Shown: positions 26,385 to 34,075 of the stretch, in pieces | How positions within the stretch are numbered: the stretch's first letter is position 1 | Layout: each line of letters opens with the position of its first letter | DNA from: Phytoactinopolyspora halophila | GTDB taxonomy: Bacteria; Actinomycetota; Actinomycetes; Jiangellales; Jiangellaceae | Direction: 5' to 3' | NCBI RefSeq assembly: GCF_003287285.1 | Contig: NZ_QMIG01000013.1 | Location: forward strand, 59,445-123,444 | DNA: 64,000 bases | Notes under the pieces: model-generated | Told to the model about the DNA's origin: nothing | Seen by the model: only the letters and a program-made list of their open reading frames with translations | The model's database searches: none | Translations under genes and position numbers: made by a program

Positions 26385-26846
26385 TTACTCGGGCGAGCGG
26401 TTCACGATGGTGGTTCCGGATACGGATCCGACGACGATCGTGGAGTCGGTCGGCTGAGGGCTGATCCGGAGTTCGAGGACGCCGTCGTCGTTGGCATGCT
26501 CGATACGCTCCACGGTCGCGATGAGTACCTCCTCGCCGGGAATGAATCCGCAGTGGCGGGCATCGGAGCCATCCTCACCATCACCGTGGCCGGAAGACTC
26601 AAGCTCGCGGAGATCGGGCAGAGGCGGGTAGACGATGTCGGCGTAGATGCCGCCGTCGGCGTCGTGTACCTCGACCCGGACTGCGGTCCCGGCTCGCTCG
26701 ACCACTGATGCCACAGCGCGGCCGAGCTCAGCACCGGGGACAGGGTCGTCGGAGACCGGCTGGCCGTTCAACGTGACCGTGTACCCCTCCGACGCAGCGG
26801 CTGGCTGAACGATCAGTTGTGGCAGGATGACCGGCACGCCCGCCAC
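26385..26846 (-). CDS. Small hypothetical protein of the transfer operon
   Basis: About 150 residues with no recognised family. The core reads EGYTVTLNGQPVSDDPVPGA, VRVEVHDADGGIYADIVYPP, EEVLIATVERIEHANDDG, then TIVVGSVSGTTIVNRSPE, suggesting a compact beta-rich protein with no membrane helix. The start is unsure: GTG codons at 26846 and 26837 are both possible and no clear ribosome site is present. Reading the frame further upstream gives an arginine-rich shadow of the VirB4 gene, so the gene must start about here. Confidence 0.6.
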   Translation of the reverse strand: MAGVPVILPQLIVQPAAASEGYTVTLNGQPVSDDPVPGAELGRAVASVVERAGTAVRVEVHDADGGIYADIVYPPLPDLRELESSGHGDGEDGSDARHCGFIPGEEVLIATVERIEHANDDGVLELRISPQPTDSTIVVGSVSGTTIVNRSPE

Positions 26847-26875
26847 ATCTACCGGGTCGGCCCGCTGTTGGTGTC

Positions 26876-28357
26876 TCACCGCGCGACCATTCTCGAGGTG
26901 GTGTCGAACGTCGCGAGTTCGTCGGGGTGCAGTTGGTGCTGGATCACGAATGATCGTTCTTTGATTCTCCAGAGGCCTTGCCCGGTGCCGAGTGTCGGGA
27001 GCAGTTTCTGTTCGGTGCGGGTGAGACCGAGCGCGGTGGCGGTGGCGCCGAGCTGGTCGGCTTCCTGCCGGTAGATGATCCGTGTTTCGGCGTTGGCCAG
27101 TAGGGAGGACGCCAGCGCTCGTGCGGCGGTGCCAGCGTCGCCAACGTTGTCCAGGTCGGTGAGCTTGTGGAAGATCAACAGGTTGGCGATGCCGTAGTGC
27201 CGCGCCAACCTCCAGTGGGCGTCCATGCGGCGCAGCAGGGCCGGGTGCATCATGAGCCGCCACGCTTCGTCGTACACGACCCAGCGTTGTCCTCCGTGCG
27301 GGTCGAGCAGCGCTGATTCCATCCAGGCCGATGCGCAGGTCATCAGCACGGAGACCAGGGTGGAGTTCTCCACGACCCGGGAGAGGTCGAGGGTGATCAT
27401 CGGTGCTGTCGGATCGAAGGTGACGGTTGATGGGCCGTCGAACAGGCCGGCGAGGTCACCGGCGACGAGACGGCGCAACGCGTGTCCGACGATGCGTCCG
27501 TCGTCGGCGAGACTGGCGTCGGTGCCATGGTCGGGGTTGAGGATGCGGTCAACGACCATAGGCAGAATCGGCACCTCGGCGGCGGCCAGTGTGGATGTGA
27601 GGGCGGTGTCGATGGCGGTGTGTTCGAGCGGGCTGAGTGGCCGTTCGAGGACGGTTTCGGCGAGGGCGCCGATGAGGGAGCGGCGTCTAGAGGCCACGAT
27701 GGTGGCCCATTCGGTGCCGGACAGACCGGACGGGCGGTGTCCCTCGTCCAGCGGGTTGAGCCGGTTGGGTAGGCCGTGTCCGAGGACGATGGCGTGCCCG
27801 CCGACAGCGTGGGCGATGGCGGTGTGTTCACCTTTCGGGTCGCCTGGGATGTAGACGCGGCGGCCGAACCCGAGCGAGCGGGTGTACAAGCTCTTGGCGA
27901 GCGATGACTTGCCAGACCCTACGATGCCGGCCAGTACCACGTTCGGTGCGGTGATCACGCCGTGCTCGTAGAGCACCCACGGGTCGTAGACGAAGGAGCT
28001 GCCGGAGAAGAGATCCTGGCCGACGAAGACGCCTTCGCTGCCCAGGCCTCCTTCGGCGAGGAACGGGTAGGCACCTGACAACGTGGCTGAGGTGTCCTGA
28101 TGCAGCGGAATCCGCAACCGCCGGTACGTCCGCAAGGCTGCCGGGCCTGACTCCCCGCTCGGAGGAAGGAGAGGGGTGTTGCGTTTTTCGGCCCGCTCGG
28201 CGTCGACGAGGGCTTTCGCTTCAGCCCGGCGTGCGGCGGCTGCGTCGGCGTGGATCTGTGAGGCCGCGCGTCGGCGTGCCCTTCGGTAGCGGCGTCGCTC
28301 CTTGGCGGGCCCGATGAGCACGGTGGCGTGGACCTTCTTCTCCGGACTCTGCGGCAT
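26876..28357 (-). CDS. VirB4-type ATPase of the type IV secretion system (C-terminal half)
   Basis: The 493-residue protein is the motor part of VirB4. After a basic N-terminus (KERRRYRRARRRAA) it shows VLAGIVGSGKSSLAKSL (Walker A), VYIPGDPKGEHTAIAHAVG, MITLDLSRVVENSTLVSVLM and WVVYDEAWRLMMHPALL (Walker B). These are followed by ANLLIFHKLTDLDNVG and the C-terminal GQGLWRIKERSFVIQ. The usual N-terminal VirB4 region is missing here and is supplied by the SCO6880-like protein two genes upstream, so VirB4 is split. The ATG at 28357 follows GGAAGG. Confidence 0.92.
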   Translation of the reverse strand: MPQSPEKKVHATVLIGPAKERRRYRRARRRAASQIHADAAAARRAEAKALVDAERAEKRNTPLLPPSGESGPAALRTYRRLRIPLHQDTSATLSGAYPFLAEGGLGSEGVFVGQDLFSGSSFVYDPWVLYEHGVITAPNVVLAGIVGSGKSSLAKSLYTRSLGFGRRVYIPGDPKGEHTAIAHAVGGHAIVLGHGLPNRLNPLDEGHRPSGLSGTEWATIVASRRRSLIGALAETVLERPLSPLEHTAIDTALTSTLAAAEVPILPMVVDRILNPDHGTDASLADDGRIVGHALRRLVAGDLAGLFDGPSTVTFDPTAPMITLDLSRVVENSTLVSVLMTCASAWMESALLDPHGGQRWVVYDEAWRLMMHPALLRRMDAHWRLARHYGIANLLIFHKLTDLDNVGDAGTAARALASSLLANAETRIIYRQEADQLGATATALGLTRTEQKLLPTLGTGQGLWRIKERSFVIQHQLHPDELATFDTTSRMVAR

Positions 28358-28405
28358 GGCCAAACCTTCCTTCCCGGCGACCTGGAGGGGGTGCAACGTT
28401 GGTAT

Positions 28406-28849
28406 TTAGCGCTCCATACCGTCGCGCTCCGCTGGGTTCAATGGGTTGGCCGTGGCAGCGGGAGTGGCCGACGAGACGTGACGGCTTCGGGACGCCGATG
28501 CCGTCCGGTCCCAGGCGATGCCGCTGTTGCGGTTGTGTGCGTGATCGACCTCACCGCAGGCGAATCCGACGAACGAGGCGGCGTCGCGCAGATGGGCGGC
28601 GGCTGCTTGCGCGTTGCGGTGCCCGGCTATCCGGTCTCCGTCATCGGTAGCGGCGTGTCCGGCGTGCCGCTCATGCCACGCGGCGAGCTGCTCAAGTGAC
28701 TGTTGCAGGGATCGCAGACCGGCAGCGAGAGCGCCGAGTATGTCGTAGCTCGCATCCGGATCAGTGAGTGTGCGGCTGGCGTGGGCAAGGCCACGCAACG
28801 CGTGTGCGGCTTCCGCAGCGTCGGTTTTCGGATCATTGAATGTCGCCAT
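28406..28849 (-). CDS. Hypothetical helical protein between the two VirB4 halves
   Basis: The 147-residue protein is mainly helical (EAAHALRGLAHASRTLTDPD, LGALAAGLRSLQQSLEQLAA, AQAAAAHLRDAASFVGFACG) and has no membrane segment. Proteins of this size and type lie at the same position in SCO6880-type conjugation clusters. The ATG at 28849 is chosen because AAAGGG precedes it by six bases; another ATG at 28867 has no ribosome site. Function unknown. Confidence 0.7.
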   Translation of the reverse strand: MATFNDPKTDAAEAAHALRGLAHASRTLTDPDASYDILGALAAGLRSLQQSLEQLAAWHERHAGHAATDDGDRIAGHRNAQAAAAHLRDAASFVGFACGEVDHAHNRNSGIAWDRTASASRSRHVSSATPAATANPLNPAERDGMER

Positions 28850-28878
28850 CACGAACCCTTTCGGCATGGGAGGGATGC

Positions 28879-30342
28879 TCAGATGCCTCGGCAAAGAGGC
28901 AGGCCGGCCGCTGTGAAAGCCTGTGCTTGCTGGCCGACGAGGCGGCGGGTTTCGCAGGAGGCTTGGATGGCGGCCTGTTCGATTTCGGCGACGGCAGCGT
29001 CGAGTTCGTCGGGGGTGGCCGCTGAGACGGCGATCAGGCCGGTGTAGCGTACAACGCCGTGCCCGGCGGTGAGGTCGGCCTCCTGCTGCAGCACGTCGTG
29101 ATATTCGGCGGTCTGGTGGGCGTCTTCGATCTGGCCGAGTTTGGCGCGTTGGGCGGCATCGGAGATGTGCTCGGTCTTTCGTCGCCGGATGTCGCGGGCG
29201 GCCTGATCGGCGGGGACGGGGTGGCACAGCAGCGAAAACGAGCGCCGAACGCCAGACGTGAGCAACACTGGGGAGAGGAACCCCGGGTAGACCTGCGAGC
29301 GGGGCCATTCAGATACCCACAAGACCGCATGCACCGCGCTGTCCGAGCGCAGGCTGTCCCACGATTCCTCGACCGCCACTGGGCCGGCGGTGGCCAGGTC
29401 GTGGCCAAGGTCTCCGGCACGTTCCAGCGTTGCTGCGATGCTCGGGTCGTAGGCGGAGCGCAACGCGATCGCGAGGTCACCGGGCGTATACCAGGCCGAT
29501 GGTTTCAGGTCTGCCGACCGGAGCGCGGTGGTGAACGTGTTCATCTCTTGACGCAGGATGTGTGCGGCGCCGCGTATCCCGCCGCCGGCGGTGCGGATGG
29601 CGCGGGCGGCGGCTTTCATGTCCAGGGCGAGCGAGATCGTGGTGGCGTGGCGTTCACCGGCCGGCCCGGCTCGTTCGATCAGCTGCTGGTAGGTGGTGGA
29701 TACCCACGAGTCGTCGCTCACGCCGTGACGTGACCACCACTGTGCCAGGCCTGTGCCGGAGTCCGGCAGTGTGCGCTCCAGCACCTGGATGCGAGCGATC
29801 CGTCCGGACCGGCAGCAGGTGGCGAGCACGCGGCCCCACCCGGTCACCCGGCGTTGCTGCTCACCAGGGTCGAGCAGCACAAACGAGGGGTGAGACACGT
29901 GCAGGATCGCGGTCAGCGTCCGCTGATGCGGGTCGTGGATCATTACCGTGTCGGTTTCCGGATCGTGGTATTCCCGCAGTGCGGCGGCGTCCCCGGGCAG
30001 CGCGAGCGTGCCAGCGGGGCGGGGTTTGACGATCCTGCGGCGATACACCAGCTGCCGGGCAAGAACGCGTAGCAGCCAGTGCGTGAGGAGTGGAATCCAC
30101 TCGACAATCTTCCGCCCACCGACAGGCGTCCAGGTGACCACCAATGCTGAGAGCCAGATGGGGGAGACCCAGAGCAGTCCTGCACCGCCTGCCACGTACA
30201 ACCCAGCCACGGCGACGGTGGCCGTGAGCGCCACCGAGATGACCTGCGAGACGGATAGCCCGAGGATCAGACCGCGGCGGGTCAGGCGGGAGAACTTCAC
30301 CGGGGCAAGCTCGGCGTCGTTCCGGTTGGAGTCGTTGGACAT
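28879..30342 (-). CDS. SCO6880-family conjugation protein (VirB3/VirB4 N-terminal-like)
   Basis: The 487-residue protein begins with two membrane helices (LILGLSVSQVISVALTATV and GLYVAGGAGLLWVSPIWLSA) like VirB3/PrgI. It continues as a soluble region equivalent to the N-terminal domain of VirB4: RTLTAILHVSHPSFVLLDPG, SWVSTTYQQLIERAGPAGER, ATTISLALDMKAAARAIRTA, FLSPVLLTSGVRRSFSLLCH. No Walker motifs are present. It should act with the ATPase at 26876-28357 as a split VirB3-VirB4. The ATG at 30342 follows GAAGGG. Confidence 0.88.
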   Translation of the reverse strand: MSNDSNRNDAELAPVKFSRLTRRGLILGLSVSQVISVALTATVAVAGLYVAGGAGLLWVSPIWLSALVVTWTPVGGRKIVEWIPLLTHWLLRVLARQLVYRRRIVKPRPAGTLALPGDAAALREYHDPETDTVMIHDPHQRTLTAILHVSHPSFVLLDPGEQQRRVTGWGRVLATCCRSGRIARIQVLERTLPDSGTGLAQWWSRHGVSDDSWVSTTYQQLIERAGPAGERHATTISLALDMKAAARAIRTAGGGIRGAAHILRQEMNTFTTALRSADLKPSAWYTPGDLAIALRSAYDPSIAATLERAGDLGHDLATAGPVAVEESWDSLRSDSAVHAVLWVSEWPRSQVYPGFLSPVLLTSGVRRSFSLLCHPVPADQAARDIRRRKTEHISDAAQRAKLGQIEDAHQTAEYHDVLQQEADLTAGHGVVRYTGLIAVSAATPDELDAAVAEIEQAAIQASCETRRLVGQQAQAFTAAGLPLCRGI

Positions 30343-30443
30343 GGACTGCCCTTCGAGGTTCGAACGGAGGTGCCTTGCACCAGATAGGTAGGCAATAGCG
30401 CCCGGTCTCCCGGACTGACCCAAGTGGTCTTCGTACACGCGTC

Positions 30444-32057
30444 CTACGTGCTGTTGTCATCCGGCGTGCTCGAAGGCTTCACCGGCGTGGCGTCCTCTTT
30501 GACCGGTGCTGTTGGCTGCGGCGGCGCCGACGCAGGGGGCGGACTCTCGCCTTCCACCACCGGTGCCGAGTCGGGCCGGCTGCTGACGTCAGGGCTTGCT
30601 TGTCCGGGGCGCACCGGTTCTGGCCCGGATGGCGAGGACGGTCCGGCTGGATCCTGCTTGGTCGTCGCCTCGTTGCTGTGTGGGCGGTCCGCCTGCTGGG
30701 ACGCGTCGATGTGTGTATCCGCAGCGGAACCGGCCTTCGAGCCAGCCTCGTGTCCGGCCTCAGCCGCCTGGGCCCCACCGGCGACGGCAGGCGCGGCCCC
30801 TCCCGCGGCCGCCGCAGCTCCGGAAGCCTTCACCGCACCCGCGCTGCTGCCCATGGGCGTCTTCTCGCCCGCCGCGTCACTCGCATCCGGTGAACGTTCG
30901 TGCCCGGTGTCTGTCGGACGGGATTGCCGGCTCTGTGTCGGCGGGTCGGCGTCGGCCGTGGGCGTTGGGCCGCTATCGCTATCGCCGCCTGCGCCGTCGG
31001 CAGCTGGCGAGATCGGCTGAGTCCGCGTCTGTGCGGGTGTGGCCGTTCCTTCGCCACTGCCGCTGGACTTGTGGCCACCGCCGGTGTCGCTCAGGACCTT
31101 CGTCGCCGCGTCGGTGTTAGGCATGGCAGAGACTGGCACGGGCCGGTTGAGGGCGCTCTTGGCTTCCTGTTCTGTGGACATGGCGTGGTGCATGTCGAAA
31201 CCGACGAAGCTGATGAACTTGTACGTCATGTACGGCGCGAACGCAGCCACGAACATCAACACGACACCCGCGATCGGATCAGCTATCGAGGCAAGATCGA
31301 TATCTATGGGAGCCGACACCTGATTGATGGCGACGAGGAACACGACCACGATCACCAGCTTGGAGAAGATCAACGCGAGTACGAAGGCTGCCCACTTGCC
31401 GAACCAGCCTTTGGTGGCGTCCCACGATTGCCCTGACAACGCGATCGGGGCGAGCACGATGGCCACCAGCAGCAGTGCCTTACGAATCAGCAGCGAGAAC
31501 CACACGATCGCGGCGGCTGAGATGGCGAGCCCGGCGAGGAAGATCGTGATGATCGCACCGACACCAGGCATAGCTATGTTGATGGCAGTCAGCCCGGCCG
31601 CGAGGGCGGCGATGCGGTCGCCCATCTCCTGCATGCTCGTGCCGGTCGCCTGCACGATACCGACGCACAGCTGGTCCACGATCTCCAGCAGCATCGCGGT
31701 GATCGTGATGACCAGGAACGAGCCAAGCACGGATTTCGCGAGCCCCAGGCCGGCGCGTTGTAGGGCCGATGGGTCTCGCCGGATCGTCCCTGTAATCAGT
31801 TGCAGGCAGAAGAAGATCAGCATGAGGAACACGGCGACGCCGAACAGGATGTTGTAGACCGCGACATACCCGCTGGAGGTCACGTCGACGAGCGTCGTGG
31901 TGTCGAAGATCGTCCAGACGCCTTCGAACATCCATGCGGCTGCGTGGCCGATCGCGTCGGCGAGCCAGTCGAATGGCGCCGATACGAGCGTGGCGGCTGC
32001 CTCACCGGCGACGTTGCACACCGTCGAGATCACCGGCACGTCACAGACACTCATCAC
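30444..32057 (-). CDS. VirB6/TrbL-like channel protein (SCO6881 family)
   Basis: The 537-residue protein has at least six hydrophobic helices in its first 320 residues (for example AVYNILFGVAVFLMLIFFCL, SVLGSFLVITITAMLLEIVD, AIITIFLAGLAISAAAIVWF, LLIRKALLLVAIVLAPIALS, AFVLALIFSKLVIVVVFLVA). This is typical of the polytopic inner-membrane part of the transfer channel. The last 215 residues are disordered, rich in Ala, Pro, Ser, Asp and Gly, and may extend into the cytoplasm or wall. It lies between the SCO6880-like gene and the two VirB2-like genes. Confidence 0.88.
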   Translation of the reverse strand: MMSVCDVPVISTVCNVAGEAAATLVSAPFDWLADAIGHAAAWMFEGVWTIFDTTTLVDVTSSGYVAVYNILFGVAVFLMLIFFCLQLITGTIRRDPSALQRAGLGLAKSVLGSFLVITITAMLLEIVDQLCVGIVQATGTSMQEMGDRIAALAAGLTAINIAMPGVGAIITIFLAGLAISAAAIVWFSLLIRKALLLVAIVLAPIALSGQSWDATKGWFGKWAAFVLALIFSKLVIVVVFLVAINQVSAPIDIDLASIADPIAGVVLMFVAAFAPYMTYKFISFVGFDMHHAMSTEQEAKSALNRPVPVSAMPNTDAATKVLSDTGGGHKSSGSGEGTATPAQTRTQPISPAADGAGGDSDSGPTPTADADPPTQSRQSRPTDTGHERSPDASDAAGEKTPMGSSAGAVKASGAAAAAGGAAPAVAGGAQAAEAGHEAGSKAGSAADTHIDASQQADRPHSNEATTKQDPAGPSSPSGPEPVRPGQASPDVSSRPDSAPVVEGESPPPASAPPQPTAPVKEDATPVKPSSTPDDNST

Positions 32058-32105
32058 ATGTCTCCTAGAGCTACGGCTTCAGGCGGGGCTACGAGATGGA
32101 CCCGG

Positions 32106-32438
32106 CTAGATGCCCTGGCCGACATCCCAGAAGAAATTGATCAACGTGACTGATGCGCCCGTGATGATCGCCGCGCCACAGGAGATGAGCACACCGGTCT
32201 TGCCCCGGCCAGCCAGGTGCGGGTTGGACGAGTTCGATCCGAAGCCCCACACGATCGCGGAGATGATCAACGCCAGCACCGACAACACCAGCCCGATCGT
32301 CATGACCGCACCGACGATGCGCCGAAGCGCCCGGATTCCGGGTAGTCCACTTTCGTTCGGGTTGATATTGATCTGCGTTGGTACTGCTTCGACGACGGAG
32401 GTGAACGCGTCGATAGCAGCCGTGAGGGATTCCAACAT
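32106..32438 (-). CDS. Small two-helix membrane protein, VirB2-like
   Basis: This 110-residue protein has two hydrophobic helices (IVGAVMTIGLVLSVLALIIS and VLISCGAAIITGASVTLINF) joined by a short polar turn (GRGKTG). That layout matches the VirB2-like small proteins found next to VirB6 in actinobacterial conjugation clusters (a DUF6112-type protein, from memory). It may form the transfer pore or a pilus-like subunit. It is a paralogue of the next gene. GAAGGAG lies 12 bp before the ATG. Confidence 0.72.
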   Translation of the reverse strand: MLESLTAAIDAFTSVVEAVPTQININPNESGLPGIRALRRIVGAVMTIGLVLSVLALIISAIVWGFGSNSSNPHLAGRGKTGVLISCGAAIITGASVTLINFFWDVGQGI

Positions 32439-32533
32439 GATCAGTGACGCTCCTTCAAACCACCGGGCGGATTGAATGGTGCTGTCACACAGGTGCGCCA
32501 AGGCCGCCGGACACGACAGATGGCGAATGTCGG

Positions 32534-32845
32534 CTACAACGTGGAGCCGAGGTCGATCAGGAAGTTCGTCCACGCCACACCCGCGCCAGTCAGAGCAGCA
32601 GCACCGATCGACACCCACGCCCCGGTACGCGCTCTGGCAGCCGCCTGGTAGTTACCCGCAGCAGAACAGACCGCCCAAGTCACGGCAGAGATGACCAGCA
32701 TCAGGACCGCGACCACGAGCCCGACGGTGAACAGCCCACCAACGATTGCCGCCAGGTCACGAGAGCCACCGACACCGTCGAAGTCGGGAAAGACGGTAGA
32801 GCTGATCGCCTTTAGTCGGATACTGCCAAGGGCCGCGATGTTCAC
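32534..32845 (-). CDS. Second small two-helix membrane protein, VirB2-like
   Basis: About 103 residues with two hydrophobic helices (LFTVGLVVAVLMLVISAVTW and WVSIGAAALTGAGVAWTNFL) joined by an ARART turn. The order and spacing match the neighbouring 110-residue protein, so the two are paralogues. The GTG at 32845 is the best visible start, but there is no clear ribosome site. It is the first gene of this transfer sub-operon and lies back-to-back with the DUF4238 gene. Confidence 0.65.
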   Translation of the reverse strand: MNIAALGSIRLKAISSTVFPDFDGVGGSRDLAAIVGGLFTVGLVVAVLMLVISAVTWAVCSAAGNYQAAARARTGAWVSIGAAALTGAGVAWTNFLIDLGSTL

Positions 32846-32970
32846 GTTTGTAGGTGCGGCTAGGACCGGCGAGACGGAGGAGGAGGCTTGTATGGAAGCT
32901 GGGCACCCAATTGGTCCGCGGGCCCGCAGCACGTCCTTCCCGCGCACAGATGCTGACGGGGCACAATGAC

Positions 32971-33999
32971 GTGGTGAACAACCAGTCGCGCCCAGTCGCC
33001 AGGCGGCACCATACGGTGCCGCGGTTCTACCTTCAAGGCTTCTCTGAAGCGGGCAAAATTGCGACGGTCCGACTTCCTGGGGACCAGCGGTTCCCCCAGT
33101 CAGTCGGTGACGCCGCCGTGGCAAAGGACTTCTACGCGGTCGACGGGCATCCCGATGGCCCGGACGTGATTGAGAAGGCGCTCTCAGAGATCGAAGGTCT
33201 GGCTGCGGCCGTTTTCAAGAAGATCGCCGGAGGCTCGTGGCCACTAGGCCACGAGGACAGGATGACGCTCGGCTACTTCGTCGCGCTCCAAGCCACCCGA
33301 GTGCCTGTGCAACGAAACACGATGGACTACCTAGCGGCACAGATGCTTCGTCTCCAGATTGGCGCGAGCGGCAAAACAGGGTTGAGGAAGCAACTTGAGG
33401 AACACGGTCTGGAGGTTTCGGATGACATCGTTGAGGAGGTTTGGGAGCAGATGACCCGCCCTCAAGGTCCGCCCGTCAAGCGACCCAAGACGGTGCATAT
33501 CGAGCAGATGCTCGACCTTTCCGGCAAACTCATTCCGTACCTTGTCGGGCGCCCGTGGTCGCTTGTTCGGTTTGAACGGCGGTCGCTTATTTTGTCCGAT
33601 GCCCCCGTCGGTCTCGTTGCACACACAAATGACAAGTGGGGGATGGGCGTCGGCTTCATGACGGCATGGGGTATTACCTTCCCGCTGTCCCGCAAGGCCG
33701 GACTCTTAATGAACAGCGTCGAGCCACAGATTGAACTGGGAGTCCCGGTTGAGAAGGTCCACCAGGGCAGGGCCGACTGGGTTCAGGACGGCACGGCCAA
33801 GATGGAGAAATTCTTCAACTTCCATACGGTCCAAGGCGCGAGCGAATGGCTCTTTCATCATCCTGACGACGAAAAGTATGTGCCCACCGACCTGCCAAAT
33901 CCGAGGCCCGTGACCCTGCAAATGTCAGGAGGTCCCCCGGAGTTTGACGGTGAGCAGTGGTTCACAGGAGGCGATACAAAGGACGCCTCAACCGGATGA
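32971..33999 (+). CDS. DUF4238-domain protein
   Basis: The 342-residue protein begins RRHHTVPRFYLQGFSEAGKI, the hallmark of DUF4238, and continues with a helical body (ALSEIEGLAAAVFKKIAGGS, GYFVALQATRVPVQRNTMDY) and the central RFERRSLILSDAPVGLV. No function is established for the family. It is transcribed against the transfer operon and interrupts it, so it is probably cargo inserted between transfer genes. GTG codons at 32971 and 32974 are the most likely starts, since homology begins just after; an ATG at 32950 is possible. Confidence 0.82.
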   Translation: MVNNQSRPVARRHHTVPRFYLQGFSEAGKIATVRLPGDQRFPQSVGDAAVAKDFYAVDGHPDGPDVIEKALSEIEGLAAAVFKKIAGGSWPLGHEDRMTLGYFVALQATRVPVQRNTMDYLAAQMLRLQIGASGKTGLRKQLEEHGLEVSDDIVEEVWEQMTRPQGPPVKRPKTVHIEQMLDLSGKLIPYLVGRPWSLVRFERRSLILSDAPVGLVAHTNDKWGMGVGFMTAWGITFPLSRKAGLLMNSVEPQIELGVPVEKVHQGRADWVQDGTAKMEKFFNFHTVQGASEWLFHHPDDEKYVPTDLPNPRPVTLQMSGGPPEFDGEQWFTGGDTKDASTG

Positions 34000-34075
34000 T
34001 CTAAATGCACACCCCGGTATCGGCATCCTTGCCTATCGGACGCCACCGATGGGGCTTTCTCCGCTGATGATCTTG

